Source: Pseudarthrobacter oxydans
Lineage (GTDB): Bacteria > Actinomycetota > Actinomycetes > Actinomycetales > Micrococcaceae
Length of the DNA stretch: 64,000 nucleotides
Direction of reading: 5' to 3'
Assembly: GCF_030812335.1 (NCBI RefSeq)
Contig: NZ_JAUSSN010000003.1
Coordinates: 427,161-491,160, forward strand
Positions 10,096-20,812 of this stretch are shown here, piece by piece. The translations under genes and the position numbers were made by a program. Below the pieces are notes generated by a model. The model saw only the letters and a list, made by a program, of their open reading frames with translations. It was not told the DNA's origin and ran no database searches. Within the stretch, counting starts at the first letter, position 1; the number at the start of each line of letters is the position of its first letter.

Positions 10096-12426
10096 TCAGT
10101 GCTTGGCGGGGACCAGCAGGGCAACCGGGTAGCTGGCCAGGATGGCGGCCACCTCCACGGCGCCCGGGCCGAAGGTGGCGCCCGTCAGTTCGTCGGTCAT
10201 GGCGCCGTCCAGCTGGATGGCGGTGTCCCGCCAGCCGCCCTGCTGCTCCAGTCCGCGGGGCAGCCGGGTCGCGAGCGTGACGGCCCCGGTGCCTGCGGCG
10301 CCGACCCGGTCGAAGCCGACCAGGTGCCCGGCGGCCGAGCCGGTTGCCGCCACGGGGCGGTAGCCCGTGAACAGCTCCGGGCGGTCGCGGCGCAGGCGCA
10401 ACGCCCGCGAGGTGACCAGGAGTTTCGCCGCGTCATCGGTGTACGACGCCGGGCGTTCGCCGGCCTCGAGCGCGGCCAGGGCCGTGCGCCGCGCACCGTA
10501 GTCGAACGGCCGCCGATTGTCCGGATCCGTCAGCGAACGGTCCCAGAACTCGGTGCCCTGATACACGTCCGGGACCCCGGGCATGGTCAGCTGCACCAGT
10601 TTGGCGCCCAGCGAGTTGACGGCCCCGTACGGCGCCAGGAGGTCCACGAAGGACTCCAGTTCCGCCCGGACGTCGGCGTTGTCGAAGGCCGCGTCGACGG
10701 CGGCGGCCAGCTTCTCCTCGAATTCGGCATCCGGGTCCAGCCAGTCGGTCGAGTTGCCGGCCTCCCGGGCCGCCTTCTGCGCGTAGGACTGCAGCCGGTC
10801 CCGGTCCGCGGGCCAGACGCCGGCGATGGCCTGCCACAGCAGGTTGGCGAGCGGCCCGTCGGGCAGCGGCGCCAGTTCCTGCAGCCGGGCCAGGGCGGCC
10901 CGCCACTGGGAGGCCATCTCCGCGAGCACGGAGATCCGGGCCCGGGTGTCCTCGCTGCGCTTGGTGTCGTGCGTGCTCAGCGTCGTCATGGACAGCGGAA
11001 GCTCGGCCTGCCGCCGGGCCATCCGGTGGTGGAACTCGTCGGGGTCGACCGAGAACTCGGTGGGATCGGCCCCGACTTCCGTCAGGGTGCCCAGCCGCGT
11101 GTAGCGGAAGAACGCGGTGTCCTCCACGCCCTTGGCCATAACCATGCCGGAGGTCTGCTGGAAGCGGCGTCCCAGCTCGGCGTCCGGCTCCGGGCCGGCG
11201 TCGAGGAGCAGCGGCAGCAGCAGCCCGACGGCGTCGGCCAGCTCAGGCCGGCGGCGGACGGCAAGTTCGCACGCCTCCTTCAGGACATCCGCGCCCTCGG
11301 GCAGGTAGCTGCGGTACACCGGGAAGGCGGCAATGATTTCGGACAGGGCATCGGCGGCCGCTTCAACCGTGAGACCAGTTCCGGACGGCACCAGCCGGGC
11401 CAGCCGGAGCATCTCGGAGTGGAGGATCCCGTCGGTGATCCGGCGCTTGGTGCCCCGGATCATCTCCTCGTAGTCCGCCGCCTGGCCGCCGCGCAGCTCG
11501 GTGTCGAGCGCGTCGAGGGTGTCCTGCCCGGCGGGGTCGACGAAAAGCCGGTCCACGTCCGCGAGGGCGTCGTAGCCGGTGGTCCCCTCGCAGTCGAAGC
11601 CCGCCGGGAGCACCTCCCCCGGTTCCAGGATCTTCTCGATCAGCAGGTAGCTGCCGCCCGTGACCTCGCGGAGCCGGCGCAGGTAGCCCTCCGGATCGGC
11701 CAGGCCGTCCGGGTGGTCGATCCGCACGCCGTCGACCAGCCCGTCGCGGAACCAGCGCACGATCTCGGCGTGGGCCTCGTCGAAGACCTCCGGGATCTCG
11801 ACCCGGATGCCGGCCAGGCTGTTGACGGCGAAGAACCTGCGGTAGTTCAGCTCGTTGTCGGCCCGGCGCCAGCCGACCAGCTCGTAGTGCTGCCGGTCGT
11901 GGACCTCGCGGGGGTCGTCCCCTTCGGTATAGCTGCCCTCGGCCAGCGGGAAGCGGTGGTCGTAGTACCGCAGCTCCCCGTCCTTGACTTCCAGCGCCTC
12001 GACGTCGGCGTCCGATCCCAGCACGGGGATCCGGATCCGGCCGCCGCCGAAGTCCCAGTCGACGTCGAACGCCGGGGCGTAGCGGGACTGCTGTCCCTCC
12101 TTGAGCAGGGACCACCACCACGGGTTCTGCACGGGGGTCGCGACGCCGACATGGTTGGGCACGATGTCGACGAGCACTCCCATCCCGGCTTCCCGCGCAG
12201 CCCGCGACGCGGCGGCCAGTCCCTCAGCGCCGCCCCGGTCGGGGTCGATCGCGGAGGGGTCGGTCACGTCATAGCCGTGGTCCGAGCCCTGCTCCGCGGT
12301 CAGGATCGGCGAGAGGTAGATCCAGTCCACGCCGAGCGACTTCAGGTAGGGCACGGTCTCGGCAGCATCCTGGAGGGTGAAGCCGGGCCGGATCTGAAGC
12401 CGGTAGGTGGAAACCGGGGTCCTCAT
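10096..12426 (-). CDS. treY: Malto-oligosyltrehalose synthase
   Basis: 776 residues. It isomerises the reducing-end alpha-1,4 bond of maltodextrins to an alpha-1,1 trehalose bond. It begins with [19 protein letters not shown], a start typical of TreY, followed by [12 protein letters not shown], the long insertion-rich GH13 domain, [14 protein letters not shown] (nucleophile region), LLIEKIL, and the C-terminal [13 protein letters not shown]. The ATG overlaps the glgX stop in an ATGA junction at 12423-12426, so translation is coupled. High confidence. Confidence 0.95.
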   Translation of the reverse strand: MRTPVSTYRLQIRPGFTLQDAAETVPYLKSLGVDWIYLSPILTAEQGSDHGYDVTDPSAIDPDRGGAEGLAAASRAAREAGMGVLVDIVPNHVGVATPVQNPWWWSLLKEGQQSRYAPAFDVDWDFGGGRIRIPVLGSDADVEALEVKDGELRYYDHRFPLAEGSYTEGDDPREVHDRQHYELVGWRRADNELNYRRFFAVNSLAGIRVEIPEVFDEAHAEIVRWFRDGLVDGVRIDHPDGLADPEGYLRRLREVTGGSYLLIEKILEPGEVLPAGFDCEGTTGYDALADVDRLFVDPAGQDTLDALDTELRGGQAADYEEMIRGTKRRITDGILHSEMLRLARLVPSGTGLTVEAAADALSEIIAAFPVYRSYLPEGADVLKEACELAVRRRPELADAVGLLLPLLLDAGPEPDAELGRRFQQTSGMVMAKGVEDTAFFRYTRLGTLTEVGADPTEFSVDPDEFHHRMARRQAELPLSMTTLSTHDTKRSEDTRARISVLAEMASQWRAALARLQELAPLPDGPLANLLWQAIAGVWPADRDRLQSYAQKAAREAGNSTDWLDPDAEFEEKLAAAVDAAFDNADVRAELESFVDLLAPYGAVNSLGAKLVQLTMPGVPDVYQGTEFWDRSLTDPDNRRPFDYGARRTALAALEAGERPASYTDDAAKLLVTSRALRLRRDRPELFTGYRPVAATGSAAGHLVGFDRVGAAGTGAVTLATRLPRGLEQQGGWRDTAIQLDGAMTDELTGATFGPGAVEVAAILASYPVALLVPAKH

Positions 12427-14786
12427 TTGGCGGGCCCCTTCGAATCCTTCGGCTTCCCGGCCGGCTTCTTCCGGGCGGCCCCCTTGGCCGACGGTGCCTT
12501 GGCCTTTGCGGCGGCGGCCTTGGCGGCAGCGGCCTCCTCGGCGGCGGCAGCCTCGGCGGCGGCGGCCTCCTCGGCGGCGGCAGCCTCGAGCTCGGCGGCA
12601 GCCGCTGCCGAACCCTCTTCCTCGTGCTCGGCCATCACAGCCAGCGACGCGGCGGCGGAGTAGTCCACTTCCACCTCGGGGCCGGAGTGCGCGCGGAGCA
12701 CCACCATCGACTTGGCAGCGAGCCCTATCACCGAGCCGGCCTTGAGCGGTTCCGCGGTGTCGGCCTGATCCGCGGTGTCCACCAGGACGTCCCAGAACTT
12801 GGAGTATTCCTCGGCCGGCAGCTCAAAGTCCACGTCGTCGTCGTGGGCGTTGAAAGCGAGCAGGAAGCTGTCGTCGGTGATCCGGCGGCCGCGGGAGTCC
12901 TGCTCCTGGATGCCGTGCCCGTTGTAGAACACACCGATGGTCCGGCCGAAGCCGCTGTCCCAGTCCTCCGGGAGCATTTCGGTGCCGTCCGTTTTCAGCC
13001 AGACGATGTCCGGCAGCTTCTCGCCCTCACCGCGGCGGACCGGGCGGCCGTCGAAGAACCGGCTGCGCCGGAACGTCGGGTGGTCGTGGCGGATCTTGTT
13101 GACGACGGCGGTGAACTCCACCAGGGGCTGGTCCATCGCGTCCCAGTGGATCCAGCTCAGCTCGGAGTCCTGGCAGTAGGTGTTGTTGTTGCCCTGCTGC
13201 GTGCGGCCGAGCTCGTCGCCGTGCAGGAGCATCGGGACGCCCTGCGAGAGCAGCAGGGTGGCGATGAAGTTGCGCTGCTGGCGGGCCCGGAGGGTCAGCA
13301 CGCGGTCGTCGTCGGTGTCACCCTCTGCGCCGCAGTTCCAGGACCGGTTGTGGGATTCGCCGTCGTTGTTGCCCTCGCCGTTGGCGTCGTTATGCTTCTC
13401 GTTGTAGGACACCAGGTCGCGCATGGTGAAGCCGTCGTGGGCGGTGACGAAGTTGATCGAGGCGACCGGGCGCCGCGCCGAACTTTCGTAGAGGTCCGCG
13501 GAGCCGGTCAGGCGGGACGCGAACTCGCCCAGGGTGGACGGCTCGCCGCGCCAGAAGTCGCGGACCGTATCGCGGTATTTGCCGTTCCACTCGGTCCACT
13601 GCGGCGGGAAGTTGCCCACCTGGTAGCCGCCCGGGCCGATGTCCCAGGGTTCGGCGATGAGCTTGACCTGGGAAACGATCGGGTCCTGCTGGATGAGTTC
13701 GAAGAAGGTGGAGAGCTTGTCGACGTCGTAGAACTCGCGGGCGAGCGTGGAGGCGAGGTCGAAGCGGAAGCCGTCGACGTGCATTTCCGTCACCCAGTAG
13801 CGCAGGGAGTCCATCAGCAGCTGGAGGGAGTGCGGGTGCCGGACGTTGAGGGAGTTTCCGGTGCCGGTGTAGTCCATGTAGTGCTTCAGGTCGTCGTCGA
13901 CGAGGCGGTAGTAGGCCTGGTTGTCGATGCCCTTGAAGGACAGGGTGGGGCCGAGGTGGTTGCCTTCCGCGGTGTGGTTGTAGACCACGTCCAGGATTAC
14001 TTCGATGCCGGCCTTGTGCAGCTCGCGGACCATGGCCTTGAATTCCTGGACCTGGTGCCCGACGTCGCCGGAGGAGCTGTAGGTGTTCTGCGGGGCGAAG
14101 AAGCCGATGGTGTTGTAGCCCCAGTAGTTGGTGAGGCCCTTCTCCTCCAGCGTGCCGTCGTTGACGAACTGGTGCACGGGCATGAGCTCGATCGCGGTGA
14201 CGCCGAGCTTCTTCAGGTGGTCAATCACCGCCGGGTGCGACACTCCGGCGTACGTGCCGCGCTGGTCTTCGGGGACCTCCGGGTGGAGCTCGGTCAGGCC
14301 CTTGACGTGGGCCTCGTAGATGACCGATTCGTGATAGGGGATGCGGAGCTGGCGGTCGCCGTCCCATTCGAAGAACGGGTTGATGACCACGCCGTGCATG
14401 GTGTGCGGCGCCGAGTCGCTGTCGTTGCGGGAATCGGGGTCGCCGAATTCGTAGGTGAACAGCGCCGGGTCCCAGTCGATCTGGCCCTGGACGGCCTTGG
14501 CGTAGGGGTCCATCAGCAGCTTGTTCGGATTGAAGCGGTTGCCGTTCTCGGGCTCGTACGGGCCGTGGACACGGTAGCCGTACTTCTGGCCGGGCTGGAT
14601 GTGCGGCAGGTAGCAGTGCCACACATAGCCGTCCACCTCGGTCAGCTCAATGCGCGTCTCAGACAAATCATCAGCAAGGATACAAAGCTCCACCCGTTCC
14701 GCGCGTTCGCTGAACAGGGCAAAGTTGGTGCCGGTGCCGTCAAAGGTGGCTCCCAGCGGGTATGCCGTTCCGGGCCAGACTTCCAT
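12423..14786 (-). CDS. glgX: Glycogen debranching enzyme with Ala/Glu/Lys-rich C-terminal tail
   Basis: 787 residues. GlgX is a GH13 isoamylase-type enzyme that cleaves alpha-1,6 branches of glycogen and so supplies linear maltodextrins to TreY and TreZ, encoded immediately downstream. Visible blocks include the N-terminal CBM48-like region, [21 protein letters not shown] (nucleophile), LIAEPWD (acid/base) and FVTAHDGFT. After the catalytic and C-terminal sandwich domains comes a roughly 65-residue low-complexity tail of EEAAAAE-type repeats ending in a Lys/Pro-rich segment, which is not part of the usual enzyme. First gene of the operon. Confidence 0.94.
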   Translation of the reverse strand: MEVWPGTAYPLGATFDGTGTNFALFSERAERVELCILADDLSETRIELTEVDGYVWHCYLPHIQPGQKYGYRVHGPYEPENGNRFNPNKLLMDPYAKAVQGQIDWDPALFTYEFGDPDSRNDSDSAPHTMHGVVINPFFEWDGDRQLRIPYHESVIYEAHVKGLTELHPEVPEDQRGTYAGVSHPAVIDHLKKLGVTAIELMPVHQFVNDGTLEEKGLTNYWGYNTIGFFAPQNTYSSSGDVGHQVQEFKAMVRELHKAGIEVILDVVYNHTAEGNHLGPTLSFKGIDNQAYYRLVDDDLKHYMDYTGTGNSLNVRHPHSLQLLMDSLRYWVTEMHVDGFRFDLASTLAREFYDVDKLSTFFELIQQDPIVSQVKLIAEPWDIGPGGYQVGNFPPQWTEWNGKYRDTVRDFWRGEPSTLGEFASRLTGSADLYESSARRPVASINFVTAHDGFTMRDLVSYNEKHNDANGEGNNDGESHNRSWNCGAEGDTDDDRVLTLRARQQRNFIATLLLSQGVPMLLHGDELGRTQQGNNNTYCQDSELSWIHWDAMDQPLVEFTAVVNKIRHDHPTFRRSRFFDGRPVRRGEGEKLPDIVWLKTDGTEMLPEDWDSGFGRTIGVFYNGHGIQEQDSRGRRITDDSFLLAFNAHDDDVDFELPAEEYSKFWDVLVDTADQADTAEPLKAGSVIGLAAKSMVVLRAHSGPEVEVDYSAAASLAVMAEHEEEGSAAAAAELEAAAAEEAAAAEAAAAEEAAAAKAAAAKAKAPSAKGAARKKPAGKPKDSKGPAK

Positions 14787-14807
14787 GTGTACTCCTCGTG
14801 CGTGGCG

Positions 14808-14859
14808 AAAATTCTCTAGACAGACAAAAAATTCTCTAGACAGCCTACTTGTAAGTAGG
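14808..14859 (-). promoter_or_regulatory. Putative operator/promoter region of glgX-treY-treZ
   Basis: Just upstream of glgX, a 16-bp sequence AAAATTCTCTAGACAG occurs at 14808-14823 and exactly repeats at 14828-14843, a 20-bp (two helical turns) spacing. Adjacent is a perfect 7-bp palindrome, CCTACTT-GT-AAGTAGG, at 14844-14859. These sites are AT-rich against the GC-rich surroundings. A binding site for a repressor or activator of the operon is inferred; no regulator gene is adjacent. Confidence 0.5.
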
Positions 14860-14897
14860 TTTACTAATTGACTCGGCGCACTCGGTGTGCGCGTTTG

Positions 14898-16412
14898 TTA
14901 CAGCTTGGCGATGACCTCCCGCACGGATTGCGCGACGTCCGACGCCGTCACCGGCCCGCCGTCCGAGGCGAGGCTTCCGGCCCGGCCGTGGACGCTGGCG
15001 GCCAGCGCCGCAATGCCGGCCCAGCGGTCATCGGCGCGGATCCCGAGGGAAGTGAACGTGCCGGGGGCTCCGGCCAGCTGCGCGAGCAGGGCCCCCAGGA
15101 TGCCGGCCAGCACGTCCCCGCTGCCGGCCGTTGCCAGCCACGGGGTCGCGTCGGCCTGGCTGAAGACGGCTCCCGAGGGAGCGGCCACGAGCGTCGTGGC
15201 GCCTTTGAGCAGGACCGTAGCCCCGGTCAGTTCGCTAGCCCGCCGGGCGGCAGCGAGCGTGGCGCCCTCCACTCCGGGGCGTCCGGGGGCGGCACCGTAG
15301 CGGGCCAGCAGGGTTTCCAGCTCGCCGGCGTGCGGTGTCAGCACGAAGTGCGGGGCGAGGGTCCGGTGCAGGGCAGGCAGTGCCCCGGCGTCGGCCACGA
15401 CGGGAAGCCCGGTGGCCGCGGCGTCGGCCACGCGTTCGAGCTGCTCGTGGGCCTGCTCGTCGATCCCCGGTCCCAGCAGCCAGGCCTGGACGTGGGCGTC
15501 CGCGGCGTTGCCGGAGCTGCACACGACTTCCGGGCAGGACCGGCGGACGAGGTCGGCGACGTCCGGGGGGCCGAGGTAACGCACCATGCCCACCCCGGCG
15601 GCCAGCGCGCCGCGGCAGGCCAGCACCGCGGCGCCGGGGTACTGCTGCGAGCCGGCCACGACGCCGAGGACGCCGCGGGAGTACTTGTGGGAGCGCCGCT
15701 GGGGGTGGGGCAGGAGTGCGGCGAGGTCCGCGGACTGCAGCCGGCGCAGCGCCGGGTCCGGCAGGGCAGTCTCGATCCCGATCGGGATCACCTGCACCCG
15801 CCCGGCGTAGTCTGCCCCGGGATCGGCCAGCAGCCCGGCCTTGGCAGCGCCGAACGTCACGGTCAGCTCCGCGCGGAGCACGGGGGGATGGGCTTCCCCG
15901 GTGTCGGCGTCCACCCCGCTGGGGATGTCGCAGGCCACCACGAGCCCTGGCCGGGCGCGTTCCAGCGCCTCGGTCAGCTCCGCGGCCGGGCCGCGGAGCC
16001 CGCCCTGCGCGCCGGTGCCGAGGACCGCGTCGAGGACGACGCCGGACGCCGTGGCGGCTGCCGACGCATCGGCGACGTTCCCGTGGGTCAGTCGGATCAC
16101 CCGGCCGCCGGCCTTTTCGAAGGCCCGAAGCCCTTCCGGGTGCGCCTCCCCGGCGGTGAGCACCGCCGTCGTCCGCATGCCGCGGCCGGCCAGCATGGCG
16201 GCCGCGAACAGGCCGTCCCCGCCGTTGTTGCCCTTGCCGGCGAGCACGGTGACGCTGGCGCCGTAGAGGCGCTCCCCGCGGGCGCGCAGTTCGCGGACCA
16301 CCGCGTTGGCCAGCCCGTGGGCGGCCCGCTGCATGAGAACAGCGCCCGCACCGGAGATAAGAAAAGGCTGTTCAGCCTCTCTAATCTGGGTTCCGGTGTA
16401 GGCGCTGATCAT
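14898..16412 (-). CDS. nnrD: Bifunctional NAD(P)H-hydrate epimerase / ADP-dependent NAD(P)H-hydrate dehydratase
   Basis: 504 residues, a repair enzyme that restores NAD(P)H from its hydrated forms. The N-terminal YjeF_N epimerase domain (about 1-210) has GKGNNGGDGLFAAAML near residue 60. The C-terminal ribokinase-like dehydratase domain has LTPHAGELETLL near 345 and the catalytic AGSGDVLAGILGALL near 430. The fused order is normal for bacteria. It follows acpS by 64 bases on the same strand, a common pairing in Actinobacteria. Its 3' end faces the glgX promoter. Confidence 0.93.
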   Translation of the reverse strand: MISAYTGTQIREAEQPFLISGAGAVLMQRAAHGLANAVVRELRARGERLYGASVTVLAGKGNNGGDGLFAAAMLAGRGMRTTAVLTAGEAHPEGLRAFEKAGGRVIRLTHGNVADASAAATASGVVLDAVLGTGAQGGLRGPAAELTEALERARPGLVVACDIPSGVDADTGEAHPPVLRAELTVTFGAAKAGLLADPGADYAGRVQVIPIGIETALPDPALRRLQSADLAALLPHPQRRSHKYSRGVLGVVAGSQQYPGAAVLACRGALAAGVGMVRYLGPPDVADLVRRSCPEVVCSSGNAADAHVQAWLLGPGIDEQAHEQLERVADAAATGLPVVADAGALPALHRTLAPHFVLTPHAGELETLLARYGAAPGRPGVEGATLAAARRASELTGATVLLKGATTLVAAPSGAVFSQADATPWLATAGSGDVLAGILGALLAQLAGAPGTFTSLGIRADDRWAGIAALAASVHGRAGSLASDGGPVTASDVAQSVREVIAKL

Positions 16413-16476
16413 CGTTTCAGTCCGTTCGCGGTGCAGTCGCTGGGGGAAGTGCGGCGTGGTTCGTCGCTGGTGACGC

Positions 16477-16824
16477 TCAGCCTTCGGCGATGACGGTCGC
16501 CGTGGCGATGCCGCCGTCGTGGCTCATGGACAGGTGCCAGCGTTTGACGCCTTTCGACTCGGCCACGGCCAGCACGGTGCCCTTGACCTGGACGGTGGGA
16601 CCGTTCTGGTCCAGCCCGATCCAGCAGTCCTGCCAGTTCATGCCGGCCGGGGCGCCGAGGACCTTGGCCACGGCCTCCTTGGCGGCGAACCGGGCCGCCA
16701 GGGAGCGGGTGTTCAGTTCCCGCTCCGCGGGGACGAACAGCCTGTCGCGCAACCCGGGGGTGCGCTCCAGCTGCCGGCCGAACCGTTCAATGTCTACGAC
16801 GTCTACGCCAATGCCAACAATCAT
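16477..16824 (-). CDS. acpS: Holo-[acyl-carrier-protein] synthase
   Basis: 115 residues. It transfers the 4'-phosphopantetheine arm from CoA to acyl carrier protein. It has both family signatures: [11 protein letters not shown] at the N-terminus with the Mg-binding Asp, and [14 protein letters not shown] near residue 63. The [14 protein letters not shown]-terminus is also typical. It starts 4 bases after the glmS stop codon, so it is translated with glmS. It is metabolically linked to coaA, the CoA-pathway gene on the other side of glmS. Confidence 0.94.
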   Translation of the reverse strand: MIVGIGVDVVDIERFGRQLERTPGLRDRLFVPAERELNTRSLAARFAAKEAVAKVLGAPAGMNWQDCWIGLDQNGPTVQVKGTVLAVAESKGVKRWHLSMSHDGGIATATVIAEG

Positions 16825-16828
16825 GGCG

Positions 16829-18718
16829 TTATTCTACGGTCACGCTTTTGGCCAGGTTGCGAGGCTGGTCCACGTCGTAACCCTTGGCGGATGCCAGGGC
16901 GAGGGCGAAAATCTGCAGCGGCACGGTGCTGAGCAGCGGGGCCAGCAGCGTGGGGGTCTCCGGGATGTAGAAGACGTGCTCGGCGTAGGCCTTGACGGCC
17001 TCGTCGCCTTCTTCCGCGATGACAATCGTCTTGGCGCCGCGGGCTCGGACTTCCTGGATGTTGGAGACGACCTTGGCGTGCAGCGAGTCGCGGCCCCGGG
17101 GCGAGGGAACCACTACGAAGACCGGCTGGCCCTCTTCGATCAGCGCGATCGGGCCGTGCTTGAGCTCACCCGCGGCGAAGCCCTCGGCGTGGATGTAGGC
17201 GAGCTCCTTGAGCTTGAGCGCGCCCTCCATCGCGACCGGGAAGCCGACGTGGCGGCCCAGGAACAGCACTGACTTGGCGTCGGCCATGGACTGGCCGAGC
17301 TCCTTGATCTGGGCCTCGTTGTCGAGGATCCGCTGGATCTTGGCCGGGATCTTGTTGAGGTCCGCGAGGATGTCCTTGATCTCGCCCTGGAACTTGTTGC
17401 CGCGCAGCTGGGCCAGGTAGAGGCCCAGGAGGTAGGCGGCGGTGATCTGCGCCAGGAAGGCCTTGGTGGAGGCGACGGCGATTTCCGGGCCTGCGTGGGT
17501 GTAGAGCACGGCGTCGGATTCGCGCGGGATCGTGGAACCGTTGGTGTTGCAGATCGAGACCGTCTTCGCGCCCTGTTCCTTGGCGTAGCGGACGGCCATC
17601 AGCGTGTCCATGGTCTCGCCGGACTGGGAGATCGAGACGATCAGGGTGTTCTCGTCCACGATCGGGTCGCGGTAGCGGAATTCGTGCGAGAGCTCCACCT
17701 CGGTGGGGATCCGGCACCAGTGCTCGATCGCGTACTTGGCGACCTGTCCGGCGTAGGCGGAGGTTCCGCACGCCAGGACGATGATCTTGTCCACATGCTT
17801 GAGCAGTTCCGGATCAACCCGGAGCTCATCGAGGGTCAGCCGGCCGTTGACGTCGGAGCGGCCCAGCAGAGTCTGCAGCACGGCGTCCGGCTGGTCGTGG
17901 ATTTCCTTCTCCATGAAGGACGGGAAGCCGCCCTTTTCCGCCGAGGCCGGGTCCCAGTCGACGTGGTATTCCTTGCCTTCGGCCGGGGCGCCGTAGAAGT
18001 CCGTGATCTCGACGGTGTCGGCGGTGATGGTGACGATCTGGTCCTGGCCGAGTTCGACCGCGCGGCGGGTGTAGTCGATGAAGCCGGAGACGTCGGAGCC
18101 GAGGAAGTTCTCGCCGTCGCCGAGGCCGACGACGAGCGGGGAATTGCGGCGGGCCGCCACGACGACGTCGGGCTGGTCCGCGTGGATAGCGAGAAGGGTG
18201 AAGGCGCCTTCGAGGCGCTGGCAGGCAAGCTGCATGGCTTTGGTCAGGTCGCCCTTGGACGAGCCGTGGACCTGGTTCCGGTAGATGTCGCCCAGCAGCG
18301 CGGCGGCGACCTCGGTGTCGGTCTCGGACTTGAAGTCCACGCCCTTGCGCACGAGCTCCAGCTTGAGCTCGGCAAAGTTTTCGATGATGCCGTTGTGGAT
18401 CACGGCCAGCTTGCCCTCATCCGCGAGATGCGGGTGGGCGTTCAGGTCGGTCGGGCCACCGTGGGTCGCCCAGCGCGTGTGACCGATGCCGGTCAGCGAA
18501 TCCGGGAGCGGGCTGGCCTCGAGTTCGGCGATCAGGTTGCTCAGTTTGCCCGACTTCTTGCGGGACGAAATGGTTCCGTCAGCCACGACGGCGATGCCTG
18601 CGGAGTCGTAGCCCCGGTACTCCAGTCGCCGCAGTCCCTCAAGGACAACGTCCAGGGCATTGTGTCCAGTATTTACCCGGCCAGCGGAGTGGCCCACATA
18701 TCCAACGATTCCACACAT
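16829..18718 (-). CDS. glmS: Glutamine--fructose-6-phosphate aminotransferase (isomerizing)
   Basis: 629 residues. GlmS makes glucosamine-6-phosphate from fructose-6-phosphate and glutamine, the first step to UDP-GlcNAc. The nucleophile Cys follows the initiator Met ([10 protein letters not shown]). The glutaminase domain (about 1-240) includes GHTRWATHG. Two SIS domains follow, with [12 protein letters not shown] and [11 protein letters not shown]. The C-terminus [13 protein letters not shown] is canonical. It shares a 146-bp upstream region with the divergent coaA. I see no glmS ribozyme. Confidence 0.96.
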   Translation of the reverse strand: MCGIVGYVGHSAGRVNTGHNALDVVLEGLRRLEYRGYDSAGIAVVADGTISSRKKSGKLSNLIAELEASPLPDSLTGIGHTRWATHGGPTDLNAHPHLADEGKLAVIHNGIIENFAELKLELVRKGVDFKSETDTEVAAALLGDIYRNQVHGSSKGDLTKAMQLACQRLEGAFTLLAIHADQPDVVVAARRNSPLVVGLGDGENFLGSDVSGFIDYTRRAVELGQDQIVTITADTVEITDFYGAPAEGKEYHVDWDPASAEKGGFPSFMEKEIHDQPDAVLQTLLGRSDVNGRLTLDELRVDPELLKHVDKIIVLACGTSAYAGQVAKYAIEHWCRIPTEVELSHEFRYRDPIVDENTLIVSISQSGETMDTLMAVRYAKEQGAKTVSICNTNGSTIPRESDAVLYTHAGPEIAVASTKAFLAQITAAYLLGLYLAQLRGNKFQGEIKDILADLNKIPAKIQRILDNEAQIKELGQSMADAKSVLFLGRHVGFPVAMEGALKLKELAYIHAEGFAAGELKHGPIALIEEGQPVFVVVPSPRGRDSLHAKVVSNIQEVRARGAKTIVIAEEGDEAVKAYAEHVFYIPETPTLLAPLLSTVPLQIFALALASAKGYDVDQPRNLAKSVTVE

Positions 18719-18864
18719 GGACCCAAGCCTAGCGGGTTTCCCGGACAGAGGACGTAGGACCAGCGCCCATTACACGCCGTCCGAGGCCCAGGGCGGGGCG
18801 CGCCTGCTGCACGGACAGGTCGGTCCATTTCGCTCTCGGCCCGGCGGAGGGCAGAATCTCTATA

Positions 18865-19830
18865 GTGACTTTGCAACGCAATGAAGCGAACGGCGACGGC
18901 GTCTCCCCGTTCGTGGAGCTGGACCGCCAGACCTGGTCCCGGCTCGCTGCCCAGATGGAGCAGCCCCTCAACGAGGAGGACGTACTCCGTCTCCGCGGCC
19001 TCGGCGATCCCCTGGACATGAAGGAAGTCCGCGAGGTCTACCTCCCGCTGTCCCGGCTGCTGCACCTGTATGTCGAGGCGGCAGGCCAGCTTCATGCGGC
19101 AACCACCACCTTCCTGGGCGAGCAGACCCAGCGCACCCCGTTTGTGATCGGCGTCGCCGGTTCGGTGGCCGTGGGCAAGTCGACCATCGCCCGGGTGCTC
19201 CGCGAGATGCTCCGCCGCTGGCCCGGCACCCCCAATGTTGAGCTCATCACCACCGACGGCTTCCTGTATCCGCTGGCCGAACTCAAGCGGCGCCAGCTGC
19301 TGGAGCGCAAGGGCTTCCCCGAGTCCTATGACCGCCGCGCCCTGCTCCGCTTTGTGAGCGAGATCAAGGGCGGCGCCGAGGAAGTCCGGGCGCCCTGGTA
19401 CTCCCACGTGACCTATGACATCGTCCCGGGCAAGGAAGTGGTGGTGCGCCGCCCCGACGTGCTGATCGTCGAGGGCCTGAACGTCCTGGCGCCGGCCCGG
19501 CCGCGGCACGACGGCCGGCAGGGACTGGCGCTGAGTGACTTCTTCGACTTTTCCATCTATGTTGATGCCAAAACGTCCTACATAGAGGAGTGGTACGTGG
19601 ACCGCTTCCGCAAACTCCGGACCACGGCCTTCGCGCAGCCCGAGTCCTACTTCCACCGCTACGCCACGCTCTCGGATGCCGAGGCGGAGGAGACTGCCCG
19701 CGAGATCTGGAAGCGCATCAACGAACCGAACCTCGAGGAAAACGTCCTCCCCACCCGCGGCCGCGCGCAGCTGGTCCTCACCAAGGACGCCGACCACTCC
19801 ATCCGCCGCATGCTGCTCCGCAAGGTCTAG
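18865..19830 (+). CDS. coaA: Type I pantothenate kinase
   Basis: 321 residues. It phosphorylates pantothenate with ATP, the first committed step of CoA synthesis. The P-loop [12 protein letters not shown] lies near residues 96-107. Further blocks are [33 protein letters not shown] and the late YFHRYATLS. The start is GTG at 18865; the nearest AGG-rich stretch is 14 bases upstream, so a weak ribosome site or leaderless initiation is possible. The next gene starts 5 bases after its stop. Confidence 0.95.
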   Translation: MTLQRNEANGDGVSPFVELDRQTWSRLAAQMEQPLNEEDVLRLRGLGDPLDMKEVREVYLPLSRLLHLYVEAAGQLHAATTTFLGEQTQRTPFVIGVAGSVAVGKSTIARVLREMLRRWPGTPNVELITTDGFLYPLAELKRRQLLERKGFPESYDRRALLRFVSEIKGGAEEVRAPWYSHVTYDIVPGKEVVVRRPDVLIVEGLNVLAPARPRHDGRQGLALSDFFDFSIYVDAKTSYIEEWYVDRFRKLRTTAFAQPESYFHRYATLSDAEAEETAREIWKRINEPNLEENVLPTRGRAQLVLTKDADHSIRRMLLRKV

Positions 19831-19835
19831 CACAG

Positions 19836-20765
19836 GTGTGCTACGACGGGTCCGCTGAGCATCCGGCCGCGCCGGAGGCCGTCCCCGACCCGCCCAGCCG
19901 GCGGGCCTTCAGCCGCCTGCTGCTGGCCGGCTCGGGCCTTGCAGCCCTGAGCGCCTGCTCCCCGGGAGAGGCCCGTCCGACGGCGTCCGCCACGGCCTCC
20001 CCGTCCTTGGCAACGACGACGGCGGATACCACCGCGACGGCTTCGGCCTCCGCCGAGCCCTCCGCTGAGCCCTCCGCTGAGCCCCTGCCGGACAGTCCCG
20101 CCGCGACAGTGCCGGCAGACACGCCGCCGGCCGCGGAGCCATCCGCTGCCGCGCCTGCAGCCAAGCATTCGCTCACCGACCCGGCGAGCCCCTGGGTGGT
20201 CGTGAACAAGCACCGGCCGCTCTCCCCCGCAGGCTATGTACCGGCCGATCTGGTCCAGCCGCGGGTGCGCCTGGCCACCTCCGGTGAGTCGGCCCTGCTC
20301 AACAGCACGACGGCGGCCGCGGCGGAGAAGATGTTCGCGGCGGCCGCTTCGGCTGGCGTCGTCATCACCCTCGCCAGCGGCTACCGCTCCTTCAACACCC
20401 AGATCGCCACCTACAACCGGTGGGTGAACGCGGAGGGGCAGGCCGCGGCGGACACCGCCTCCGCACGGCCCGGCTATTCGGAGCACCAGACCGGCTGGTC
20501 CTTCGACATCGGCGACGGCAGCGGCCGGGACAGCTTCACCCCCGCGTTCGCCAATCAACCGGCAGCGGTCTGGGTCAAGGCCAACGCCCACCTGTTCGGC
20601 TTCGTGGTGCGCTACCCGTGGATGTTCCATGAGATCACCGGCTATTACTACGAACCCTGGCACCTGCGCTACGTCGGTGTGGAGACGGCGGGCCAGATGA
20701 ACAGACGGGGCATCGCGACCCTCGAGGAGTACTTCGGGCTGGAACCGGCACCGGGTTACTTGTAG
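19836..20765 (+). CDS. D-alanyl-D-alanine carboxypeptidase, VanY/M15B type, predicted Tat lipoprotein
   Basis: About 309 residues. It cleaves the terminal D-Ala of peptidoglycan stem peptides outside the cell. The N-terminus has a twin-arginine stretch RRAFSRLLLAG (about 22-32) and a lipobox LSAC with Cys41, pointing to Tat export and lipid anchoring. A Ser/Thr/Ala/Pro-rich linker with three SAEP repeats (20048-20084) spans the wall. The zinc-peptidase domain has GYRSFNTQ, SEHQTGWSFDIGDG (zinc His and Asp) and EPWHLRYVG (second zinc His). The GTG at 19836 is closely coupled to coaA. Confidence 0.85.
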   Translation: MCYDGSAEHPAAPEAVPDPPSRRAFSRLLLAGSGLAALSACSPGEARPTASATASPSLATTTADTTATASASAEPSAEPSAEPLPDSPAATVPADTPPAAEPSAAAPAAKHSLTDPASPWVVVNKHRPLSPAGYVPADLVQPRVRLATSGESALLNSTTAAAAEKMFAAAASAGVVITLASGYRSFNTQIATYNRWVNAEGQAAADTASARPGYSEHQTGWSFDIGDGSGRDSFTPAFANQPAAVWVKANAHLFGFVVRYPWMFHEITGYYYEPWHLRYVGVETAGQMNRRGIATLEEYFGLEPAPGYL

Positions 20766-20812
20766 GACTGCGCCGCGCGGATGCAAGCCCGCGGTGGGCT
20801 CCGCCTCAGGCC

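Noticed and set aside
8318..10132. A 604-codon open frame on the plus strand
   Set aside because: Antisense to treZ; no recognisable domains.
10099..12663. An 854-codon open frame on the plus strand
   Set aside because: It is antisense to treY and the end of glgX; its translation is Gly/Arg/Val-rich without conserved blocks, as expected from high-GC antisense frames.
12624..14819. A 731-codon open frame on the plus strand
   Set aside because: It is antisense to glgX, whose GH13 motifs are clear. The antisense translation is repetitive Val/Gly/Asp-rich sequence.
16829..18864. glmS ribozyme or riboswitch upstream of glmS
   Set aside because: The 146-base divergent region before glmS lacks a recognisable ribozyme core, and such ribozymes are mainly in Firmicutes.
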